Shown here: positions 33,169-43,979 of the stretch, piece after piece
Numbering within the stretch: position 1 is the first letter of the stretch
Layout: each line of letters opens with the position of its first letter
Origin: Diplocarpon mali
Lineage: Eukaryota; Ascomycota; Leotiomycetes; Helotiales; Drepanopezizaceae
Reading direction: 5' to 3'
Assembly (NCBI GenBank): GCA_024741835.1
Contig: JAENRP010000122.1
Location: 55,511-119,510 of the forward strand
DNA: 64,000 bases
Translations under genes and position numbers: made by a program
Notes under the pieces: generated by a model
The model's input: the letters and a program-made list of their open reading frames with translations, nothing else
What the model was told of the DNA's origin: nothing
Databases searched by the model: none

Positions 33169-35457
33169 CTAGGCACCGGAGCGCATGCCCCATTGAGGTT
33201 TCAGTGTCGTCGATAGATCGTCCTTGGTAAAGACCACATCGGTTGGGATTTTGCTGACGCGATACGCTCCGTTGCGAATGGCGTTGTGCTGGATTTGGGA
33301 GATACCGCTGCGATTGCTTCGGATACTGCCCGCGTCGCTCATGTTCTCGGGATCACGGAACTTGCGAGGGGCAGCAAAGTCCAGCGATGTGAAAGTACCA
33401 GAATTCCTCAGCAGATGCCTGTCTGTGTCAGCGATCATTTCAACAGAACGTAAGGAGATTACTCACGGGCTGGGCATCGGTGCAAGCTCCTCGAAAGCGC
33501 TCACAGAGGGCGTGAAGGCTGGTACCATTGGAGAGTACGGGCGCTTCTCGCCAAATGGGCTCTCGGACCGGCCAGCGACACGATCTCGCGCCTTCGACGG
33601 AGGAGCGAAATCAATCGCGTTAAATAGAGCGAAAGAATCATCCTTAAGCTTCGAAGGGGCGGGCATGGTGTTCAGGTCAGCTGGAGGTGGATGTGGTCGC
33701 CTCGGGGGACCCACAGGACCCATACGACCAGAAGCTGAAGAATGTGCCCTTGGTCCAGGAGGTCCACGCATGCCACCAGCACTCATTGCTCCAACTGAGC
33801 CTTGTCGTACACGAGGCTGGCCTTGACCTTGAAATCTTGGTGGCCCACGAGGAGGGGGTGTCATGGCTCGACGGGTCATTGGCTCTGCGTATGGCTGCCG
33901 CGGCATGGGCATGACGAACGCATTGGAGTGTGGGTCAAAGTAATTGGAATCACCAGGGTAATTCTCGTCATAGTCCTCGTAGTACTGTCCCTTGGGGGCG
34001 GGCTTCGAATCGTCAAAGTACTCCTTGTAGAAGGAACGGATTCTATTGGCTCTCAACTCTGGGTCTTCAGAATCGGTCTCAGCGGCAGGAGGCAACGGGC
34101 GGAAGCCCATGGACAAACGTTTGGCATCGAAACCTGGAGCACCGAGTCCGGCCTGGGCGAATTGGTCTGGGGGAACATCCATCGAGTATCGCTGACCTCT
34201 CGTGGCGTCTGAATTTCCAATACCAGGAGATGGTGGTGTAACTTGGAAACCTTCACCGTACTGTCCTGCATCCTCGATATAAGCTTGTTGTGGCTGGACG
34301 ATGGGTATTGAATCCTTGCGAGCAGGCGGTGAGTTGGAGAAATGCGTATTGATAGGGGCTGGAGGTGGCTTGCGCGCTGCATTCACGGGTAAGCCTTGCT
34401 GCGATGGTCCAGGCGAAGGTTGACGTCCATTAGCCACCATCCCAAAACCGTTGCTGTCCTTACCAAAAGACCCCATGTCATCTGCCGAACCTGGGCCTTG
34501 GCCTAGTCGAGGAACTGCAGAGATACCGTTTCTCTGCAAGTCGGATGAGGAACCAGCAATGTGCGCTTGGGCCGGCTCAGCTGGCAGGGGACGTCCGAGG
34601 GAATCTGCGGATTGTTCAGTAGAGCCGAAGGAAGCATTACCCGGTGGCAAGGAATTCTGGCGGGCAGGAAAGGCGGCAGAGGGAGGCTGGTTTCGCGCCA
34701 TCTGGCCGGCATTCGACAGCAGATTCGAAGCGGCGTTGTCTTGAAATCTTGAGGGCGCTTTGCTCGAGCCGGTGTAAATGGAGGAGCCTTTTTTCGATTG
34801 TGAGCCGACCGACATTGTATCACCTGGGTGATACTCCTTGACTGGTCCGTATGGATCTTCCTGCACGTGGAGAGTCCTCGACAGGGAGTGGATCGACTCG
34901 CGGGAATTTTGCAACTCGGGCGGCAAAAGGTATGGGCTGTTCACTGCCAAATCCATGGATACCTGTCTCCGACTGATTCCTCCGGGTTTCTCGTCCCCGA
35001 AGTCCATTGCAGCAACATTCGGTCCCTTGTTCTTCGATTTTCCAGCATTTGGCACGTTGCCCAAACCGAAATCCATTGACGCGTGGATATCATTCGCATC
35101 TTCCCTTGCTTGCCTCCGTACGTGGCGACGATGGAGAATCAAAAAGGTTACCGCGGCACCAACGACTGGAACGCTACGTTTTGTTAACTGAGGAAGATGT
35201 CTAGCAAGCAGTTACACTTACGCGATACCCAGAATGATGGGTATAGTGTAGGTCGAAGAACCAACCGGCTTTTCACAGGCATTCTCTCCACAGCTTCCCG
35301 AGGTTGCAGCCGCGGAAGAGGTCGAATCGGCACGCGCCTCCAAGACTCGATCCGGTAAGATGTTCATGATCGAGTCCAACCCTCTAACAGCCTTCAGGGG
35401 AGCTGGTATGCGGGGTCCCAGCCTAGGAATGAAGTTCGATAAATGCAGGTTCTCCAT
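33169..35457 (-). CDS. conserved single-pass membrane orphan, long disordered tail
   Basis: Three exons (35457-35222, 35173-33467, 33418-33169) give 730 aa. The N terminus (MENLHLSNFIPRLGPRIPAP) has no classical signal peptide. A short segment with two cysteines (CGENAC) precedes one membrane span at about residues 70-93 (TIPIILGIAVPVVGAAVTFL), then a basic stop-transfer LHRRHVRRQ. The remaining roughly 640 residues are Pro/Gly/Ser/Gln-rich and disordered, with repeated S-M-D-x-G/L-like pieces (ASMDFGLG, AAMDFGDE, VSMDLAV) and tyrosine/aspartate clusters (YYEDYDENYPGD). The end is GAYRVSKIPTDVVFTKDDLS. This arrangement is familiar from a conserved Pezizomycotina hypothetical family, but I know no function. 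A cell-surface or ER sensor/scaffold role is only a guess. Both introns have clean GT-AG ends and the phases close. Confidence 0.82.
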
Positions 35458-35997
35458 ATTGAATATAGTCCCCGGGACAGTCGGCCGAGTGGCCCACTCT
35501 GCGTAAAAGAATGCGACGACGGGAATGCGAGGTCGAAGATCGAGAGGTCGCCTGGAGGCCGCGGCTGTCGTGTCAGGGTAGTTGCGACCGGCAGTCCTCA
35601 GGTGGCGTGGAAGTAATTGCCTACTGGCAGCAGCCGAAGCGGTGTTGGGAGAGCGATGGTCTGGTTCTCTCCCTCATACAGTCCTTCATACGACAGATCT
35701 GCTATCAAAACAAAGCCACTGTAACAGCTGGGTGAAGTACGCGGGCTGCGATGTGTGGTGCAAGGAGCCGCGCGACAACACGAGCGAGCGAGCACGGTGG
35801 AGGTGGAAGACGAAGATCAAGATCGATTAGGACCGGACGCAGGTACAGGTGCGGGTTCTCGAAAGAGTGACTATGGTCAGTTCACGAGCGGCTGAGTAGG
35901 GAGCGAGGCGATCGGTTGTGCAAAGGAATGGCTGGCCCGACTGGCAGGCGAAGGAGTGTCGGTTGGAGGTGAGGTCGACGGTGAGGTCGACGGGGGG

Positions 35998-36120
35998 CGA
36001 CGAGGAGGAGGAGGAGGAGGAGAGAGGAGGGAGGAGGGGAGGAATGGCACGCCGGACAACGAGGAGAGAGGACGGAGAGGAGGCGGGCGAGAAGGAGGAG
36101 GAGGAGGAGGAGGACGAGAT
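35998..36120. repeat. purine-rich GGA low-complexity block
   Basis: Two runs of GAG/GGA triplets are separated by about 40 bp. The block lies 540-660 bp upstream of the membrane orphan's start codon and is CT-rich on its sense strand, a common fungal promoter feature. Confidence 0.8.
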
Positions 36121-37528
36121 CTAGAGCAGCCGAGAGCAGAAGCGGAAAGCCGAAGCAGAGCCGACGAATGGCGCATCGAGATTGGCGAGACGGGCTCGCA
36201 GTATGTGGGTCCGTGGGAAAGGCGTGGGATTGGCCCGCGGGCCAGGGGTGACTGGCACGTCCTGGGCTGGTGAAATTGGACCACGATACGCCGGTTTCAC
36301 TTGAATGAGACCGGCAGGCTTGCAGCGCGTGTCAACTCTGCATTGCTCGGCCGCACGTGGTGTGTTCTCTGCGTGGAAACTCGAGACCATCTCATCATTC
36401 TATCATTCCGTCGGCCCATCGCCTCTCTTCTGCTGCCGCCACGACGCTTCGTCTTCTTCTTCTCCTCCTTCTGCCCCCTGGCAGATTCCCGGCCACGAGA
36501 ACCCGGACCCAGCGTACCGATTCCTCACTCTCCGGGACTCCTGGAGAGCAGCTGATTTAGCAGTTCTATTCATAGGCGCCAAGCGCACAAGACCTTGTCG
36601 CTCCGCTACCCCTGAGCGACGAATACAGTACCGATACTTCAACTTGCCTCTGCAGAGTACCTTGAGCTCCGCAATGCCAGCACCTAAACCGCGAGGAGTT
36701 AAGCTCCAGGTACCGGACCCGCTATCAAATAAATACTAAGATTACTCTGCAGTATCGTAGGGGTTCTGTTCGTCTTCTGCTCGTACGGGATGAGGGCTCG
36801 ATTCGGTCTATGCACTCGCTGACATCGTGGATGATATGGGAGGGAGGGGGGGAGAGAGAGGGAGGGAGAAATACACGATGTTCGGCTTCCGGAGCAATTG
36901 AGTAGGTATACATCCCCAAGCACACCCGGATACAGACAGATTTGCCTCCGAACGGGCTTCTCGGGTGGATCCGAGGATGCAGATGTAAACAAGGGACGAG
37001 AGTAGAGTTGGACGGCCTCGCCTGGACCACCGTCGACCACCGATGGCGATGCGTGATTGGTGCCCTATCATATTGAAATACCACACATACTTTGTGATGG
37101 CGGCCGAGAGCGCACGAGGACTGACTTTATCCATGTCGGAACGAGCAACGACAAAGGCTATGCGGCTCGCCAATTGTGCACTGATATCTGCACTACCGCG
37201 TATTATTCATTCGCATTATCTATGTCTTCGGGGGAATACCAAGTAAATACGTCTAAGAGCATTTCCTACCCTACCAAGTATACGGTGCACATGGCTCGTC
37301 ATCCAAAAACGTCCGAGGATGCCCCCTGGGCTGCGGTACGCATATTGATTAATTTTATTAATAGTGCGACGCTGCCAACTCGCTCTGCATGACACGAGGA
37401 GCGAAAGCCCAAAGGACAGTGGAAGAATCGTGCTAACCGGGCGAGCGAGCCAAACGCTCGGTTTCTAGCTTACAGACTCTGTTCATTGTCTCTCAGTTCA
37501 GAAGAGACTCGTACCAAAACTACACTTA

Positions 37529-37650
37529 CTCAACTTTTTTCAGTGGGCTGCAGATGTGGGCATACCCTTTACATGGATCTCGACCAACCGACATCCCACC
37601 TACCCCTAGGGATTGACGCTCCACATGTGCAGCCCACTGAAAAGAGTGAG
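37529..37650. mobile_element. 122-bp MITE with TA target duplication
   Basis: Terminal inverted repeats of about 29 bp are present. Left, after CTCAACTTTT: TTCAGTGGGCTGCAGATGTG. Right, on the opposite strand, after CTCACTCTT: TTCAGTGGGCTGCACATGTG. The element is bounded by TA at 37527-37528 and at 37651-37652. This is the signature of a Tc1/mariner-type non-autonomous element. The interior is unrelated and non-coding. Confidence 0.8.
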
Positions 37651-39633
37651 TAGAGGGGAAATTCTCCCCTAATACTTGTATCCAACCCAGTCCCAAGCCT
37701 CTACCCCTGTAGTATTACAGCAGCTTCATGTACGAGTAGCCTCCGAATGCATTTCACGCCCCACTGCAGAGTCCAGACTGCGCACAGTCAAGACCACCTA
37801 GTATGTTAGCTGTTCAATCCTCGAAAAAGAGATGTCGCGGCGCTCGACGTCTAGCTGTTGGTAAGATCATTTCTGCGAAAACCCTCCGAAAACCCGACTG
37901 CCGTGATGTGCTCTGATCATCAAGGTAACCATGACGCTTGTTTGGTGAAGGATTCGTCGTTCATCAACGATCGTGAGTTTGGCGCAGATCCGAAGGTGCC
38001 GCCAAGTCGAAAATGCTACCCCTGTTTTTGTATCTCGCAGACGATGGGACGGGGAACACACTGAAACCTATTGAGATGTAGGAGTCCTCCAACTATCCCG
38101 AAAGCAATCGACCCCTTGAGCCTCAAGAATTGATACTTCGCCTTGGTCTTTACTCTACTTCGCACACTGGAGATTACGCACCGGACACCTCTGTGGCTCT
38201 ACCGTACGACTTTTAGCATTTGTACTTAAGATTGCTATGGGGCACAAGTAGTGGGTATCTCGATCCACTGCCTACCTCGAAAAAAAGGGGGAGAGGCCGG
38301 AGTAGGAGTTTCTCATCTCGGGGTCCGTTCTCGTACGAGTAGTATATCGAATATCACTTCTTGAACAAGGAAAAGAGAAAGATGCGAGGATTCGTATTAG
38401 TCGCCAAGCCTTGTAAGCTTTTTTTCTTGTCGTGGAAAACAAAGGAGGCCGTGATGAGGCTTGCACGGGAGCAACAGAGCGTCATGCAGCGCTACTTGTA
38501 CTTGTCCCTGTGAGAATTGTGGCAACGCACACGCTGGGTGAGAGCGTCGCTGTCCGCTATTCTCGTCCTCCCTCGCCTTCGGAGAAACCGCGTACTCTGC
38601 TCCGATTATAGAACGCGACGTCAGGTTGAACGGATCGTCGGTTCGTAGCGAGGGCCGCGTGTTTGCAGATAGGCTAATTTCCCCCCGGTCTGAATGTCGA
38701 TTCGGACGCTTTTGCTGCCGCCACGCTTCGTACTGTGTACGCGGGGCAGGGCTTGGTCACCCTCCATTTCTAGTCCGTGCGAAGTCACTATCTAGTAATG
38801 CGCTCTGGTGGAGGGATATTTTACACAGCCTTCTTCTGCTATAACCACTATTCTATTCCTCTTTGTCGTCTAGTAGTATGTTCAATTAGCACTTTGATAC
38901 AGAGCTGAAATCTTCACTCGATTGTGACGGGTTGCTCATTTCCGTTGAGTTTTGGACATCATTTTACATGATACTACTTATATAATAAACCCTTCACTCC
39001 TGATATAAGTAGCAGCGACTAAATCTCGGTTTGGATCAAGTGTACCCCTTGTACGTAACCCCTTTGCACGGAAACCTTTTGCAGTCGGCGCACGGACTAC
39101 TCGGTACAGGCCCGAAATAACGTGCAACCGCCATCTGTGCGCGACTCTCGAGGTTCTCATTGATAGGGCTCTTTTACAGGGAGGTCTTATTAATAATATA
39201 CCTATGATTATTTCGTCGCTTGTTGCACTGAATGTAGACTCGTTATCGAGCGTGCTTTTGTCCAAGGAGCGAGGGAGTCAATTACAGATGAAAGCGTTGG
39301 AGAGTTGACTCAACAAATGCCAGAGAAGTCAGGCTGTTGTTGAAGCAGGAGGGGGCTACACAAAATACTAAACAGGGGAGTCAGTAAAAGCTGCATCGTC
39401 AAGTATCTAGCGTGCACGGCGAGGAACTGTATATGACTTGCCGAGTATAAGTAGGAATGGAGTATTATTTAGGCACGTGGGAAGGACGGAGATATCTGTT
39501 GCTGTAAATAAACCTAGCAGCTTTTCTCAAAACAACTCATCTTGAAAGTCGAAAAGAGACATGAGATACGTAATTGAGAAACAAAGGCTGCATAATACCT
39601 ACTAGAATATCATTTGGCTAGACGAAGCTCCTG

Positions 39634-39640
39634 TATATAA
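39634..39640 (+). promoter_or_regulatory. candidate TATA box of small secreted protein gene
   Basis: TATATAA lies 99 bp upstream of the ATG at 39739, a suitable distance for a fungal core promoter, and is followed by a CA-rich leader. Confidence 0.4.
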
Positions 39641-39738
39641 TCCTAGGATTTCTATCAAGATCAGAACCATTCTTTCCATCAATGACAATCAAACCACGAC
39701 ATTACCAACTCTCTTGAGCATTAAGCACCTTTACCAAA

Positions 39739-40113
39739 ATGAAGTCTATTATCGCCGTCTCAATCGCTCTCTTCGCTGCCATAACTTCTGCAGAAGGCCC
39801 AGTCCTTCGATTTATCAACAGCAATGAAAAGGCCTTTGTCTTTACCGATGTCACTGTAGAGATTGGTATAAAAACCGGCCTCAAACGTTATCTTCAAGGA
39901 AGTGCCATTGATTTCGACGGCAGATACCTAGCGCAATCATTCCACCTCCTTTGGGAGAGTCGTGCTTATATGTGCACCATAACCTTCCCTGATAAACCGG
40001 AAATTGCCTACACTGTTCACTCCAAGAATCGATATGCTGCTTTCAGTGAAGATTATACTGATATAGACCTCGCTACTGCCGAGATAAAATGCGATCATAG
40101 CGAATACATGTAG
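39739..40113 (+). CDS. small secreted protein, candidate effector
   Basis: This is an intronless frame of 124 codons. The N terminus MKSIIAVSIALFAAITSA is a textbook secretion signal with likely cleavage before or after Glu19-Gly20. The mature part of about 105 residues is mixed polar with two cysteines (YMCTI and IKCDH) that could form one disulfide bridge. It has no membrane segment and no domain I recognise. A purine-rich ACCAAAATG start context, a TATA-like box upstream, and the position beside a 24-kb AT-rich repeat block fit a fungal effector-type gene. That role is inferred from size, signal and location only. The frame is intact although the adjacent DNA is heavily mutated. The minus-strand frame over the same region is a shadow. 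Confidence 0.65.
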   Translation: MKSIIAVSIALFAAITSAEGPVLRFINSNEKAFVFTDVTVEIGIKTGLKRYLQGSAIDFDGRYLAQSFHLLWESRAYMCTITFPDKPEIAYTVHSKNRYAAFSEDYTDIDLATAEIKCDHSEYM

Positions 40114-41665
40114 GAATATAGTGATATAAATAGGGGGCGACATATGGAGTTGGGGTGAAGGTGGGAGCACGGACCAGATCATATACCAGGTCTTAGCATA
40201 GGTAAGCATATACTCGACTTCTCTCCTTTCTCTAAAGAATGGATCAATTAATAATAATGTACAATCAAGAACAGCCCCTTCTAGTGTGCCCACCATTTGA
40301 TACTAATAGTACTAAATACGTGGTTGAAATACACGCGGTTCTTAGATATTTGCGCTTCGATTTCTATCTTTGGGGCTGGCTGCATTGTTTAGGAAGTTTA
40401 TAACATTGCATGTGTAATGAATAAAGCCTGTTTGGCTGGGTTCTCTTGTATACGAGAGCTGGAGAAGTGCTTGCCTTTTATAGATGATGTTTGTTTCAAA
40501 CTATACAGTGCGAGCGGAAAATGTTGTAATCTAATTTGTCTATAGGATAAATTAGTATATAATTCGAATTTGGTATTTAATAGACTATCCTTGAAAAGAG
40601 CCCCAGCTCCTTAGACAACCGTCTAACTGATTCCTTGGTTAATGATCATTCCTTATAAGTCTTAGACGAATATATTCTTAGAGGGTGTCTAGATAAATAA
40701 AATCTCCCAAGGTTCCTTGTCCTAGGATGATAAGCCTTGCTTAGGCGACTATTTATTTTACTTATAGTAAGCGTCTTACTAGTCGGAGACAGCTATTGAC
40801 CACAACCTTCTTATCAACTTCAGCTTTTACGGAAATCATCGACAAAGAAACCTTTGAAGGAGAATTCTTTAAAGCTGCGAAGCCATAAAACATATCCTCC
40901 CCCCTTCTTATATACTATAAACTACCTTATTCCCCTGTATCTATCGTCAAGCTTTTCCTTCAGTCTTGAGTATATATTCCATTAATCCTAGAGTATGTAA
41001 GTACAAGTTGAACGTAGAAGGTATTTATAAAAGAGGTAGTATGGATTTTTCGCTCTAAAGCTTTTGTTGACTTCTAGCTTCATTCGCCTCAGGGTTTGAT
41101 ATTTCAATATCTGAAGAACTTGATCCCGCGGTGCAGATTTCTGACTATAGACTTATAAAGCACCTGCATATTCGTAAGAGACACCGCGTATAAGTGTTGA
41201 ATCATCGTCTTCTATGGCCTTCTTATGCTATAAGTACCATTTTATATATTGTAGCAATTAGGTTCTCTGATAGTGAACTTGATAGTAAACTAGAAGAGAG
41301 GGCACGAAGAAGTATAAGGTGCAAACGACGATATTAGGTATCTTATGTCTTAATTTATAAGAGCTCTTTAACTACGAGCTATTTAATAAGGGCTGCTACT
41401 AAGTCATATGGCAAGTCATATGATATATTATATATATGATATATTATATAATAGATTATATAACAAATATATAACGGGCATTCCTATAATATACCCCTCT
41501 AGGGAGACCTTTAAAGGTACTCGCTAGCAATACATATGATATTATAACTTTTATTATAATCTATAGTTTCGTATGAAAAATCAACTTGCAGATATAGGAA
41601 ATAAAGTAGAATTCGCTAGCGCGCTTTACTCTAGAGTAGGAAATCCACCCCTTAGTAAGTCAAAA

Positions 41666-41694
41666 TCAACTCGCGGGCCTGGCCTAAGAGTAAA
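41666..41694 (+). repeat. 29-bp palindrome, copy 1
   Basis: Left half TCAACTCGCGGGCC, spacer T, right half GGCCTAAGAGTAAA. This is the leftmost copy seen and one of the better-preserved left halves. Confidence 0.85.
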
Positions 41695-41775
41695 AAAAAA
41701 TCACCCCTTAATAGAAGTATAAAAAAAATCACCTTATAATAGAAGGTATAAAAAAAATCACCCTTTAATTGAGGT
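41690..41775 (+). repeat. three tandem copies of an about 30-bp unit
   Basis: The unit contains AAAAAAAATCACC followed by a TTAATAGAAG-like tail, repeated three times with small changes. It begins immediately after a 29-bp palindrome copy. Confidence 0.75.
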
Positions 41776-41799
41776 ATAGAACCTTTATATTTAACAATT

Positions 41800-42300
41800 T
41801 GATAAAGGCGGCGTAGTTAGAGCTATTTAAGCTCTTAATAAGGCCGTTAGCAGCGTTATCTTTGGTATTCGTATATTAGAGGTCCAAATGGCCTTTCTGA
41901 AGCTCTTGCCGAATATAATAGAACTTAATATTAATATGCTTTATTCTCTAATGATATTCGGGGTTTTCGGTAAGATAAAGGGCTCCTTAGTTATCGCAGA
42001 TCATCTCGACTTTAGTAGCGTTATCGCCGGCGTAGCCCATTTCCTTAAGTACTTGGCGTATCTAAGAGGCCTCTTATGCGAATTTGCATATAGCGATATA
42101 CTCTACTTCTATAGATAAGAGAGCGACGATAGTTTATCGCTTAAAGGAGGTAGTAATTACCCTATTATTAAGGAAGAAGACGGCTGTAACGACACAGAAC
42201 CGCCGAAGTGCGAGATCAAGTATGGGAGTAAGAAGTGGTGCAAAAGGCGTATTCTATAGGTCTAATACGAAGGAAACGAAGAAGTTAAAGAGCCCTCCTT
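41800..42300 (-). pseudogene. Ty1/copia pol remnant (RNase H end)
   Basis: Read on the minus strand, the sequence keeps the C-terminal signature of copia polyproteins. There is an ALLSIEVEYIAI-like piece (family ALSSTEAEYIA), then ICDN-GALYLTENPEYH, then RIKHINIKFYYIRQELQKGH (family R-T-K-H-I-D-I-R-Y-H-F-I-R). It is interrupted by stops where Gln codons are expected. The rest of the element is absent or unrecognisable. This is a decayed fragment, not a functional gene. Confidence 0.8.
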
Positions 42301-42789
42301 AAGGGAGAGCCCTTCTTCCTTATATATATAAGTAGCTTAAGGCTCTTTGTCCGTTTATATAATATTATATAAGAATATCCTTTTATACTTTTAAAGTCGA
42401 TTTGAGATAACCTTATATCGAATCGAGATTGCAAAACTTTAAAACGCTATACTCTTAGGTAATTGCGCTAAGTAGAGGTACAGCTATTATACTACCCTCC
42501 CCCTTTAAGAACGCTTACCTATAAGCGTTTATAAGTTATAATGATTTTCATATAGTAATATACTTAGCGCGTTATTATACAAATAGTACTATTCTATATT
42601 TGGTTTAGCGCTAGTCGCATTATATACTCAAATTTGTTTTTCCCTTTTGCAAGATCTTCCTTCCTTAATATAATAACTATATATAATCGCATAGGTCCCT
42701 TACTTCTACTACTATAGCGCAAGGCTAATATATAGTAGTAGAAACAATTACTACTACTACTACTAACTACTATAAGTAAGTTTGCCTTA

Positions 42790-43740
42790 GTCTAAGGTCG
42801 AATCGCATCTAATATGCGTAGTGCTAATTCCCCTACTGTCAAGCGCCCTTGCGATAGCCTACCGCGTTTATTACTACTAGTGCGTACGGCGCCTTATGCG
42901 CGATATTGCGTATAAGTGCGAATTCGAGTCGGAGCGTAGTAAGAAGTGCTATTAGTACTAAGAGCAGAAGGCGGAATATATCCCTATAAGTACCTCGAAT
43001 CGACTCTAGAGTTCTACTTATACTAATACCTTATAGCTTCTTTCTTATATTAAGGAGGAGTTCGCAGCGCTATCTGCGGCCCTTAAGGAGTGGTAGGGAA
43101 AGGCTGCCTAGTAGTAAGAGAAGGATGATAGTAGCAATAATAATAATACGCAGGCGGTTTTAGCAAGGAATCGTAAGATACTCTATTAAGAGGCGGTCTA
43201 GCGCGCCCGGATTCTTATTAACCTCTTGCTAGTAGCCAGCGCAAAGGCTCCGATTAGTCGCTCTTAACTAAAGCGTGCTAGCCTTGCAGAGCTCTACTCT
43301 ATAGCTAAGGCTATAGTAAGCTAGCTAAAGGGGATTTAAGCGATAGTTACTATAAATTCAACTTAAATTAGTATTAAATTAATTGCTAACTTTTTAATAG
43401 AAGCGCGGCGACCTTATTAAGTCTTAGCTAGCAAGGTTAGAGCAATCTAGCCGAACTATACTAAGCCTCCTAAGGTCTATCGCCGCGTTAATAGAGCAGA
43501 CTGCTATAGCAGCAGAGTCTCTTATAAGAGGAGAGGGGCTTATAATAATAAGGGTGGCATTAGGCGCAGCGGCTAATAAGGCGGCGCTAGCAGCAGTAAG
43601 AGGAGGTCGGGGTTATTCTAAGCAGGGGCGTAGATAAAAGGCGAGCTTTAGCTTTAGAATAGAGTTAGAGCTTATCTCCTTAAGCGCAGAGGAGGAGGGG
43701 TCAGAGGAGTTATAAGGGGCGGAGGCAGTAGGCCTAGTGT
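42790..43740 (+). pseudogene. decayed gag-like reading frame
   Basis: On the plus strand a frame of about 300 codons carries coding-like text broken mainly by TAG and TAA where CAG/CAA would fit. Examples are EEFAALSAALKEW, DDSSNNNNTQAVLARNRKIL and ARILINLLLVASAKAPISRS. The C-terminal part is Arg/Gly/Ser-rich (KRRGAYNNKGGIRRSG), as in nucleic-acid-binding gag proteins. It is less AT-rich than its surroundings. I cannot assign the family; retrotransposon gag is the best guess. Confidence 0.5.
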
Positions 43741-43979
43741 TATTATTTTTATATTTTTTATTATTTTTCTCCTTTTTTTTTATTTATATTTTTAGATTTA
43801 TTTGCTAATTTATTTTGCGTCTAGCCTATTATCTTTCAAATGATTGTAATTATCTATACCACTTTCCTAAGCCTTTAGTTAAGCTTATAGGTTTTAAAGT
43901 AGTCCTAGCTTTATAAGATTGGCCTAATAAAAGTCGCAAATCTTATATAAGGATCTTGCAAAATTTAAGGCGTAATACT

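Larger units (their letters stand above)
35458..39738. other. 4.3-kb sparse region
   Basis: The left part is the promoter region of the membrane orphan. GGA-rich blocks at about 36000-36120 and 36840-36868 read as pyrimidine-rich on the gene's sense strand. A TA-flanked MITE lies at 37529-37650. Frames on both strands are short and lack recognisable domains. Composition drifts toward AT from about 38,900 onward. Confidence 0.5.
40114..41800. other. start of AT-rich block, no intact gene
   Basis: Base composition becomes strongly AT-rich with abundant TpA. Short AT runs lie at about 41415-41470 (ATATATTATATATATGATA type). No open frame of meaningful length or recognisable coding remnant is seen. 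The AT-rich block continues to the end of the window. Confidence 0.6.

Noticed and set aside
35466..35575. tRNA-like text (GACAGTCGGCCGAGTGG ... GGCTGTC)
   Set aside because: It resembles the start of a Leu/Ser tRNA and the acceptor ends nearly pair, but no T-loop GGTTCGAATCC-type sequence or sensible anticodon arm can be placed.
36305..36739. 144-codon plus-strand frame with MPAPKPRGVKLQ near its end
   Set aside because: Low-complexity serine stretches, no family, and a competing frame on the same strand. It could hold a first exon, but nothing downstream confirms it.
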